A DNA stretch of 64,000 nt, taken from contig NC_053035.3 of assembly GCF_002575655.3 (NCBI RefSeq), forward strand, positions 92,839,322 to 92,903,321, written 5' to 3'. Made by a program: the position numbers and the translations under genes. The first letter of the stretch is position 1. Every line of letters begins with the position of its first letter. Under the pieces are notes generated by a model. It saw nothing but the letters and a program-made list of their open reading frames with translations, had not been told where the DNA came from and did no database searches. This document shows, piece by piece, positions 1 to 8,752 of this stretch. Source of the stretch: Aegilops tauschii subsp. strangulata (Eukaryota > Streptophyta > Magnoliopsida > Poales > Poaceae).

Positions 1-339
1 TGCTGTTTCTAGGTCTAGAAATTTTTTCTTTTGCCCGACCATTTTGATCAAAAAAGTTACTGTAATATGTGAAACCTGTTTTACCACACTTAGTAAAAAC
101 TGCAACCATTGAATCTTGGCGGCTAACAATTCCGGTTTAAAGAAACCACGCGACGTAGAATCTTCCGGCTTAAAGGAAACCATGCTTCGTAGAATCCTCC
201 GGTTTAAATAACCCACTGTATTTGAGTATATACCATTAGTCCCCTTCATAAGCCGCCACCTTAGTTTTGAACTGTAGATCTCCGGCTTATAATTAACCCG
301 GACATTTTTCCTTTTTGTCATAGACTGCCAAGTTTCACC
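1..339 (+). promoter_or_regulatory. Upstream region of the antisense gene of E1
   Basis: No ORF. The stretch holds diverged short repeats beginning GAATC at 111, 158 and 192, the last two 34 bp apart, each followed by TCCGG(C/T)TTAAA and an AAACC or AACCC block. A TATA-like GAGTATATACC lies near 224-234, about 110 bp before the first ATG. Promoter function for the plus-strand gene is inferred from position only. It could equally be ordinary 3' UTR of E1 read from the minus strand. Confidence 0.35.
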
Positions 340-3300
340 ATGCCTCCCAAGGCCCCCATCACTTGCAACTGGATGAGGTCCAACGTCACCGACGAGACCC
401 TAGCCAATTTTGTTAAGTCCGGATATCTGCCTAAGAAAGAAGTCATGTCCTACCGTGCCCCTGACCCGTCAGAAGAGAGACCACGGCCAAGGGACGGGGA
501 GGTAGTGATCTTCGCAGATCATATGAGCCGGGGCTTCGCACCGCCCGGCTCAAAGTTTTTTAGAGACGTGCTCAACTTTTTCGACTTGCGGCCTCAAGAT
601 ATAGGACCCAACTCCGTATCCAACATCTGCAATTTTCAAGTCTTCTGCGAGGTTTACCTTGGAGAAGAACCAAGTCTGCTGCTCTTCAGAGAGCTGTTTT
701 ACTTAAACCGCCAGAATGAGTGTGCCAATGGGCCAAGTCTGGAGTTAGGTGGCATCTCCATCCAGCGGCGCAGGGACTGTCTTTTCCCTTACGCAGAGCC
801 GCCGAGCCACCCCAAGGACTGGAACATGACTTGGTTCTACTGCCAAGATACGTCCCCGGCTGATGAAAGCCCGCTGCCCGGCTTTCGCCCAACACGTCTA
901 GAGCCGACTCACCCACTGTCGGACAAGCTTACTCCAGCGGAGCGCCAGCCTCTGCTTCCTACTATCAACAAAATCAAAGCCCTCCTGGGCAACGGTCTGA
1001 ACGGAATCGACCTGGTCCGGGTCTGGATCTCATGGCGGGTGATCCCATTGAGCCGCCGCCCCGGCTTAATGTGTGAGTACACAGGGCGAAAGGATGACCC
1101 GCAGAGACACAGCCGCAACGATCTTCTAGAAGACGTTGCAGAGGAAGAGACCAAGGCTCTTTTAAACGAGAGCCTGGCAGACTGCGGAAGGACCGGGTTA
1201 GCCCCCTTCTGCAAGACCAATCCAGCCCCAGCGGTAAGCCGCTGACTTTAGCTTTTTATCTTCTTCTGCCTATAACCTCCATCTGAACCGTTTTAAGAAT
1301 TCATCCTTGTATTTTTCAGGCTGATGATAAGTTCTGGCGGGTCAAGTATGACCATGAGGCGGCCAAGAAGGCCAGGAAGGCGAAGAAAGCCACCAAGAAA
1401 GCCGCCCCTCGCAAAAAAGGAAGCAGACCTACTGCTTCGGAGCTGATGCAATTAAGCGACAGCTCCGAGTCAGAGGTAACCCTTAAGCCTTTAAATTCTT
1501 GCTGTATTTGTTGTTTGTTGCTGTCCGCCTTATCAACACTTGCTCATTGACAGGATGACACCGGCGCCAGTAACCCCGTGGTTGAAGAGGTAATGTCACT
1601 TTCCTCTGACTCGGAGCCCTTGCCACAGCTGAAAGTCCGAAGGGTAACCCGGAAAGTAAGCTTTTCACATCCTTTAGCTCATCAAGACCCTCAATTTCTT
1701 TTGAAGCGACAGGTTCACGAAAGCCAGCGTCACACCCGGACCAACAAGGACACCGACCTCTCCGCCGGGTTACCCGACGCAACAAGGAAGCGCCGAACCG
1801 AGGTTTTTTCCCACTTGTACCCTTTTCACCCGTTGGCGGGTGTTATCCGTCAGCCACTCAACTCTTCTGACTCCAATTACTAGGAGACCTCCCCCTCTTC
1901 GGGTGACTCCATGCAGTCAAATCTGCCGGCTTTCAAGACCGCGCCCGGGTAACAACAATCATCTTATGTTGTTCAGATATTTATTCATATTCTTTGTACC
2001 AACCTTTGTTGTTCTTTCAGTGCTCAGGGACCAAGTCGGCCGGAGTGCCGGATCTGCCTGAGCCGGCGGTGACAGTCCAAGAACCGCCAGCTGCCTCCGC
2101 CCCCGAAGCCACCACTCCAATGGACACGGCACCTGAAGCCCCCGCCCCAACTACCAAGGCAACGATCGAAGCTTCGGTTAACCCGGAGGCCTCCGGCTCA
2201 GCTCCTCCAGCAGACGACCCGGACGTGGTAATCACCCGGACGGAGTATGTTGAGCCGGGGAGACCGACCGTGTTGGCCAAGTGCTCCGCTAAGGGAGAGT
2301 TGCTGCAGCCCCACCGGGTGAACCTAGACCTCTCCGACTACACCAACTTGAGCATTGGAGAGCTCGTCTCTGACTACATCAGCCAGGTGCACAAGAGCCG
2401 GGATGCGGAGGTCACCATGGTAAACAAAATCCAACAAAAATCTGAGGTATCCTTCTGCTGTCTTCTTACTTACTGCATAGTTACCTTTGCCATGCTAGCC
2501 CCCAAGTCGACGACTTATGATTGAATATGTTGTAGACTTAGGTTCCGGCTTACTCAATTGAGCCGGCAGTACGTAGATAGATACGTTCAATATGCATTAG
2601 CCCCCAAGTGTCAAGTGTCTTTGCTTGGAAAGCGCTTGGGACTTATATAATGACTGTGAATAACCCGGAAATTTATTCAGGCTGTTGGCAAGAAGCTAGA
2701 GTCGGACCTTGCGGATCTCAAGAGCCAGCTGAAGACGCAGGAGATGGAGACCCGGAAGGCAAACGCCAAGTTTGTCTCCAGCATCGCCGCTCAAGAGAAG
2801 CTAAAGACAGAATTTGATGCTGAGCGGAAGGCCTGGGCTGAAGAGAAGGCCGCACTGGTGACCCGGGCAGAACAGGCGGAGAAGACTCTCTCTGAGAAGA
2901 CCGCCGAGCTCTCCGGCCTAAAGCGCCAGGTTTCCCAAATGGTGGCCGCCATCTTCGGTAAGTCTCCTCCCCGGCTTTCATCAATGCTAGAATGTTTGTA
3001 TCTTATGATTCACCCTTGTCGCCGACTTACCTGATTCTGTTAAACAGGTCCCAGAAATGCCAACCTCAACCAGAGCGTGGTCACCAAGCTAAAGGCCGTG
3101 TATACCCTGGTGGAGCAGCTCTACACCGGGTCACAGCGTGCCTTAGCTGTGGTGGCCCTATCCAACGAGGTGCCGACTCACCTGGCAGAAGTCCTGCGCC
3201 GGCTCGCCGTTCTGCCGCAGCGGATCCAAGAACTGCGGCGGGCCTCTGCGAGAGCCGGAGCGATCGCCGCGCTGAGCCGGGCCAAGGCATTCCTGCCGGA

Positions 3301-3691
3301 GCTAGACCCGGCAGACATCGCCCTGGGTTATCCAAGCCTGAAGGAAGACGGCTCATCTTTCGATCAGAAAGACTTCGCAGCGTGCGTGAAGGCTGTGCGC
3401 CCGGTGGCCACTCTTATCGGGAACGACACGGATCTGACCAAGTACCAGCCGGGCTATGATGCGGAGAATCAGAGGATTCCAACCCCTCGCTATGAAGCCC
3501 TCAACCTGATCCCTCCGGCTCGTCAGCATACCTTCGCCCCGGAGATTGACCCGGCCGGGTTAATTGACGAGGAAGCCCAATTCGAAGCTCTCAGCGGCAT
3601 CGACTGGAAGTCATCAACCTTCCAGGTCTTGGGATCAGCCGGAGGAGAAAACAGGAACGAGCCGGAGACTTCAACTCAGCGGGCATCGTGA
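340..3691 (+). CDS. Antisense intron-containing gene of Tat Gypsy E1 (putative gypsy-type transposase domain protein)
   Basis: Function unknown. It runs opposite to gag-pol. Splicing model by eye: exons 340-1233, 1320-1475, 1554-1655, 1713-1802, 1884-about 1949, 2021-2446, 2681-2957, 3048-3691, about 885 codons. All proposed introns begin GT and end AG, and all joins keep the frame except exon 5 to 6, where I could not find an in-phase splice. Exon 1 (about residues 50-240, with ADHMSRGFAPPGSKFF and FCEVYLGEEPSLLLF) resembles the plant 'putative gypsy type transposon' domain (PF04195). Exon 2 is Lys/Ala-rich and basic, exons 3-6 are acidic and Pro/Ala-rich, and exon 7 (about residues 579-670) is a Glu/Lys/Ala heptad-like coiled coil continuing into exon 8. 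Start chosen at the first ATG (CACCATGCC). Known parallels are antisense ORFs of Grande-type elements. Despite the domain name there is no evidence of transposase activity. Confidence 0.7.
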
Positions 3692-4684
3692 CTCGGCTGG
3701 CGGTTTACCAAACAATGCTTCACCTGTTTAAGACTTGATGAGTTTTTGTAATAGAGTAGGTGCAACAGTCCATCTCTGTTGTGCCATCGTGCACGTACTG
3801 AATGCGAAAGTCCTTTGAAATTGTCTCTTTGATGTTTCTCCGGGTCATAACCATCCCTTTGTTTTTCTCAACCTCAAAGAGGTGCCTTTAAGTATCCTGC
3901 ATAGAAAGGCAAATCACAAGTCTCGAGGCGGCTTACTGCCCTGAGAGTCAGGTGTTTTGGATAGATAACCCGGGTAACAAGTTTGGTATCTTGACTCCGA
4001 TTTACCTGTCTTAATGACACCCATGGTGTTCAACGAACACTGTAAACCAAAGTTAAACCGGCAAAGCGAGACCCGGCCATACACACCTTGACATAATCAG
4101 AGTAAACTTGTGATAAAGCAGAAGAACTTAGGGGCTTCCGGTTCGAATACGACCAGAGACCCGGCCCAAAGGGGTTTAAGCTAAGATTCAGATACGATCA
4201 TATAGCCCCCAGTGGGTGTGGCGATGCCAATCAAAAGGTTACCGACAGCTATGTTCTCTTTGGTTCGAATACGACCCATGTTTGAACAGGAAGCCCCCAA
4301 GTGATTTTAAGAATTGTTTAGCGACGCTGATTCGAATACGATCCACGTCGGTTCTTAGAGGGGTTAAACTATGATTCAAATATGACCAAAGATAACCTCC
4401 CAATGAGCTCGGCACTTTGCCAATCAAATGGGTATCGACAGCTATGTTCTCTTTGGTTCGAATACGACCCATGTTTGAACAGGAAGCCCCCAAGTGACTT
4501 TACTGCTTACGGCTAGATTCGAATACGATCATAAACCTGATCCTCCTTTAAGTCATCACGTAATCGTGCAATAAGAACAACACGTTTATATTTGGAGGAG
4601 AAAAAAGGACAGAGGTCCTGCTTTATTGCTTATCATAATATATACACAGCTGAGAGAAATATGTACACCACGAGAGCCGGTGGC
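3692..4684. other. Non-coding spacer between convergent antisense gene and pol of E1
   Basis: About 1 kb without a supportable ORF. It separates the plus-strand gene stop at 3691 from the minus-strand INT stop at 4685, so it must hold both 3' ends. It is dominated by repeats of the word TTCGAATACGA (see repeat entry) and AGCCCCCAAGTG or AGCCCCCAGTGG words. I saw no clear terminator. Confidence 0.7.
4147..4533. repeat. Short direct repeats (TTCGAATACGA words) and a 193 bp-spaced duplication
   Basis: The segment starting GACAGCTATGTTCTC at 4244 recurs at 4437, near identical over about 60 bp, giving a spacing of 193 bp. Around it the word (G)(G/A)TTCGAATACGA(C/T)C, or one-base variants, occurs about seven times in 4140-4535. 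It is probably the product of local tandem duplication in the 3' untranslated part of E1. Confidence 0.75.
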
Positions 4685-6019
4685 TCAAGTGTAGTAAGGC
4701 CGAAGCTGAGCTATGTTCCACGGCCGACGGGTCTCTTCCTCCGACTTACGTGAATCTTTGTGCTCCCAAATGTCAATGAGGTAATATGACCCGTTGTGCA
4801 AGTTCTTGCTGACCACAAAGGGCCCTTCCCAAGGTGGGGATAACTTGTGTGCATCTGCTTGATCTTGGATGAGCCGGAGCACAAGGTCGCCTTCCTGGAA
4901 GACCCGGGATTTGACCCGGCGGCTATGATAACGGCGCAGGTCTTGTTGGTAAATCGCTGAACGGGCTGCTGCCACATCACGCTGTTCGTCCAACAAGTCA
5001 AGAGCATCTTGACGCGCCTGTTCATTATCCGTCTCAACGTAAGCCGCCACGCGAGGTGAGTCGTGACGGATGTCACTAGGAAGGACTGCTTCTGCTCCAT
5101 AAACCATGAAGAAAGGCGTGAAGCCTGTAGACCTGTTAGGAGTAGTTTTGATACTCCATAAGACGGAGGGCAACTCCTCCACCCAACAACCCGGCGTCCG
5201 CTGCAAAGGGACCAAAAGCCGGGGCTTGATGCCCTTCAGAATCTCCTGATTAGCTCTCTCAGCTTGACCATTGGATTCAGGATGAGCCACTGAGGAAACA
5301 TCAAGTCGGATATGCTCTCTTTGACAAAAATCTTCCATGGCGCCTTTGGAAAGATTGGTGCCATTGTCAGTTATAATGCTGTGTGGAAAGCCAAAGCGGA
5401 AAATCACCTTTTTCATAAATTGAACCGCCGTGGCTGCATCGCACTTGCTAACTGGCTCAGCTTCCACCCACTTTGTGAATTTTGCAACTGCCACCAAGAG
5501 GTGGGTCTTCTTGTCCTTGGACCTTTTAAAAGGCCCAACCATATCAAGCCCCCAGACCGCAAAGGGCCAAGTGATTGGGATCATCCTCAGTTCCTGAGCC
5601 GGCACGTGAGCCCGTCGTGAAAACCTCTGGCAACCATCACATTTGCTGACCAAGTCCTCTGCATCAGCATGAGCCGTCAGCCAATAAAAACCATGACGGA
5701 AAGCCTTGGCCACAAGGGACTTTGAGCCGGCATGATGGCCACAATCCCCTTCATGCATCTCACGCAAGATTTCTTGACCCTCCTCAGGGGAGACACAACG
5801 CTGAAATGCTCCCGTGACACTGCGATGATGCAATTCGCCATCGATAACGATCATTGACTTAGCCAGCCGGGTTATTTGTCTGGCCGAAGTTTCATCCTCA
5901 GGCAACTCTCCCCGGGTCATATAAGCCAGATATGGCATTGTCCAGTCTGGTATGACATGAAGAGCCGCCACCAGTCGTGCCTCTGGGTCAGGAACAGCCA
6001 AGTCTTCCTCTGTAGGCAA
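4685..6019 (-). CDS. E1 pol: integrase
   Basis: A 444-residue open frame covers the end of the polyprotein. It inserts retrotransposon cDNA into chromosomes. The H2C2 zinc-binding module is visible at H89, H95, C127 and C130 (SKCDGCQRF). The catalytic triad is D159 (GLDMVGPF), D218 (ITDNGT) and E254 (QAERANQE), the last two separated by 35 residues as expected for D,D35E. The C-terminal part has the GPF-type motif (WEGPFVVSKNL), and no chromodomain is visible, as usual in Tat. The frame is intact, but it is out of frame with the RT-RNase H frame upstream (shift near 6030-6070), so the polyprotein as a whole is broken. The ATG at 6019 is only the first Met after the shift, not a true start. 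Confidence 0.92.
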   Translation of the reverse strand: MPTEEDLAVPDPEARLVAALHVIPDWTMPYLAYMTRGELPEDETSARQITRLAKSMIVIDGELHHRSVTGAFQRCVSPEEGQEILREMHEGDCGHHAGSKSLVAKAFRHGFYWLTAHADAEDLVSKCDGCQRFSRRAHVPAQELRMIPITWPFAVWGLDMVGPFKRSKDKKTHLLVAVAKFTKWVEAEPVSKCDAATAVQFMKKVIFRFGFPHSIITDNGTNLSKGAMEDFCQREHIRLDVSSVAHPESNGQAERANQEILKGIKPRLLVPLQRTPGCWVEELPSVLWSIKTTPNRSTGFTPFFMVYGAEAVLPSDIRHDSPRVAAYVETDNEQARQDALDLLDEQRDVAAARSAIYQQDLRRYHSRRVKSRVFQEGDLVLRLIQDQADAHKLSPPWEGPFVVSKNLHNGSYYLIDIWEHKDSRKSEEETRRPWNIAQLRPYYT

Positions 6020-6059
6020 TTTAACCGAAGGGTTATACAGGACGTCCAGGAAAGTGTTA

Positions 6060-7494
6060 GGCGCACCGGCTTTCGCTGAGAGCCTAACCGGCTTAGAGCA
6101 TCAGCCGCCTCGTTCTTCCTGCGATCAATGTGCTCTACCTGGTAGCCCTGAAAGTGCCCAGCAATTGCATCAACCTCGCGGCGATAAGCCGCCATGAGAG
6201 GATCTTTAGAATCCCACTTGCCTGATACTTGTTGAGCCACCAAGTCTGAGTCACCAAAGCACCTTACCCGGCTCAAGCTCATCTCCTTAGCCATCCGAAG
6301 ACCGTGGAGCAAGGCCTCGTACTCAGCCGCGTTGTTAGTGCAAGGAAACATCAACTGTAGCACATAATGGAACTTGTCACCTTTAGGGGACGCCAATACA
6401 ACGCCAGCCCCCGAGCCCTCCAACTGCCTGGACCCATCGAAGTGAATGGTCCAATATGTGTTATCCGGCTTTTGTTCAGGCACTTGTGACTCTGTCCAAT
6501 CATTGATGAAATCCACCAAGGCCTGAGATTTAACCGCAGTGCGTGGCACATATTTGAGACCATGAGGACCAAGTTCTATAGCCCACTTAGCAATTCTCCC
6601 TGTGGCCTCTCTGTTTTGGATGATATCACCAAGGGGGGCAGAGCTGACCACAGTGATGGGATGACCCTGAAAGTAATGCTTAAGTTTCCGGCTCGCCATG
6701 AACACACCATACACAAGCTTCTGCCAATGCGGGTACCGCTGCTTGGACTCAATGAGCACTTCGCTGACATAATAAACCGGCCGCTGAACCGGATGCTCCT
6801 TACCCTCCTCCTTGCGCTCCACCACAATAGCCACACTGACGGCTCGTGCGTTTGCCGCCACATATAGCAGTAAGGGCTCTTTATCAACCAGAGCAGCAAG
6901 GACTGGGGGCTCTGCCAGCTGCTTCTTCAAATCCTCAAAAGCGGTATTGGCTGCATCATTCCAGACGAAGTTATCAGTTTTCTTCATCAACTGATATAAG
7001 GGCATGGCCTTCTCACCCAAACGGCTTATGAACCGGCTTAAAGCAGCAATGCGACCCGCCAAACGCTGAACGTCATTTATACACGCCGGCTTAGCCAGGG
7101 AGGTGATGGCCTTGATCTTCTCCGGGTTAGCCTCAATGCCTCTGTCAGAAACCAAGAAGCCCAAGAGTTTGCCTACAGGAACACCAAAAACACACTTGGC
7201 CGGGTTAAGCATCATCTTATAGACCCGGAGATTATCAAAGGTTTCCCTCAAATCATCTATCAGAGTTTCCTCTTTGATGGACTTAACCACAATATCGTCC
7301 ACGTAAGCGTGAACATTGCGCCCGATCTGTTTATGAAGACAGTTCTGTACACAATGCTGGTAAGTCGCCTGTGCACACTTGAGTCCAAAGGGCATAGACA
7401 CATAGCAGAAGGCTCCAAAGGGAGTGATGAACACCGTCTTCTCCTGGTCCTTAACTGCCATCTTAATCTGATGATAACCGGAATAAGCATCCAA
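6060..7494 (-). pseudogene. E1 pol: reverse transcriptase palm/thumb, RNase H and second RNase H
   Basis: The open frame begins inside RT (DAYSGYHQI, the first catalytic Asp block), has the catalytic YVDD at residues 64-67, then connection and RNase H (KEPLLLYVAANARAVSVAIV, degenerate). A second RNase H domain follows from about residue 345 (IHFDGSRQLEGSGAG, then NNAAEYEALLHGL and FGDSDLVAQQVSG, ending with NEAADALSRL). The second, archaeal-type RNase H is a known hallmark of Tat elements and lies just before INT. The frame is +1/-1 shifted relative to the RT N-terminus at about 7500-7545 and to INT near 6060. Residues after about 480 read out of frame down to the stop at 5917 and do not match INT. 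Confidence 0.88.
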
Positions 7495-7499
7495 GAAAC

Positions 7500-7823
7500 T
7501 TAAACGTGCACAACCTGCCGTAGCATCAATGATTTGATCAATACGGGGAGGGCAAAAGGATCAGCCGGACACGCCTTATTCAAGTCCGTGTAGTCCACAC
7601 ACATCCGCCAGGTGCCGTTCTTCTTGAGCACGAGCACCGGGTTAGCCAACCACTCTGGGTGAAAAACTTCAACGATAAACCCGGCCGCCAAGAGCCGGGC
7701 CACTTCTTCACCAATAGCTTTTCGCCTCTCTTCATTAAACCGCCGAAGGAACTGTCTGACCGGCTTAAATTTCGGATCAACATTGAGAGTATGCTCAGCG
7801 AGTTCTCTAGGTACACCTGGCAT
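7500..7823 (-). pseudogene. E1 pol: reverse transcriptase N-terminal part
   Basis: This holds the fingers region of RT: VRQFLRRFNEERRKAIGEEV, then VLVLKKNGTWRMCVDYTDLNKACP and FALP. It is in the same frame as the protease segment (7887-8663), separated from it by one in-frame TAG at about 7887-7889 after SANLDPK. A frameshift about 15 codons before its end throws it out of the RT core frame that continues at 7494. The product would therefore not be made as one polyprotein. Confidence 0.85.
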
Positions 7824-7886
7824 GTCAGAGGGTTTCCATGCGAAGATGTCCCTATTCTCACGGATGAACTCGATGAGCGCGCTTTC

Positions 7887-8663
7887 CTATTTTGGATCCA
7901 GATTGGCACTGATGCTAAACTGCTGAGATGAATCTCCTGGAACAAAATCAACAAGCTTAGTTTCATCAGCCGACTTAAATTTCATCGCCGGCTCATTCTC
8001 CGTCGTCGGCTTTTTCAGAGAGGTCATATCTGTTGGGTCAACATTGTCCTTGTAAAACTTCAACTCCTCTGTAGCACAAACAGATTTTGCATAAGCCGCA
8101 TCACCTTCCTCACACTCCAGAGCCACTTTCCGGCTGCCGTGAACCGTAATGGTCCCGTTGTGACCCGGCATCTTGAGCTGTAAGTACACATAACATGGCC
8201 GTGCCATGAACTTGGCGTAAGCCGGCCGTCCAAATATAGCATGGTATGGACTTCTTATCTTGACCACCTCAAAGGTCAATTTCTCCACCCTGTAGTTGTT
8301 CTCATCACCAAAAGCCACTTCCAATTCGATCTTGCCGACTGGATAAGCCGACTTACCAGGTACCACACCGTGGAAGATAGTGTTTGACTGGCTGAGGTTC
8401 TTATCAACCAACCCCATACGACGAAAAGTCTCATAATAGAGGATGTTGATGCTGCTGCCTCCATCCATGAGCACCTTTGTGAACTTATATCCTCCCACTT
8501 GAGGAGCCACCACTAGGGCCAAGTGGCCCGGGTTATCCACCCGAGGAGGGTGATCCTCCCTACTCCACACTATAGGCTGCTCAGACCACCTCAAGTAGCA
8601 TGGGACCGCCGGCTCAACAGCATTCACAGCCCTCTTGTGAAGCTTCTGATCTCGCTTGCACAA
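7887..8663 (-). CDS. E1 pol: aspartic protease region
   Basis: A 258-residue frame holds the retroviral-type aspartic protease that would cleave the Gag-Pol polyprotein. The catalytic motif reads VLMDGGSSINILY with the Asp at about residue 67, a D-G-G-S variant of the usual D-T/S-G seen in Tat elements. Downstream IRSPYHAIFGRPAY matches the conserved ILGR-like flap/C-terminal block. The segment ends at a TAG that interrupts the frame before RT. It is in a different frame from gag, whose stop is at 8753, so either a natural gag/pol shift or decay separates them. The first Met at 8663 is arbitrary. Confidence 0.85.
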   Translation of the reverse strand: MCKRDQKLHKRAVNAVEPAVPCYLRWSEQPIVWSREDHPPRVDNPGHLALVVAPQVGGYKFTKVLMDGGSSINILYYETFRRMGLVDKNLSQSNTIFHGVVPGKSAYPVGKIELEVAFGDENNYRVEKLTFEVVKIRSPYHAIFGRPAYAKFMARPCYVYLQLKMPGHNGTITVHGSRKVALECEEGDAAYAKSVCATEELKFYKDNVDPTDMTSLKKPTTENEPAMKFKSADETKLVDFVPGDSSQQFSISANLDPK

Positions 8664-8752
8664 ACTAGTGGTAAATACATGATACTGTCCACCGCTAAGC
8701 TGCTTCGGATTGGTCTGATAACCCCCTGTTGCTGTTGATGACCCTGGCTAGA

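Noticed and set aside
1578..2061. Plus-strand ORFs of 73-101 residues read through introns of the antisense gene
   Set aside because: They include intron sequence. The spliced model explains the coding parts better.
5312..5620. 102-residue plus-strand ORF, and 9105-9629, 174 residues
   Set aside because: Shadows of E1 integrase and gag on the other strand.
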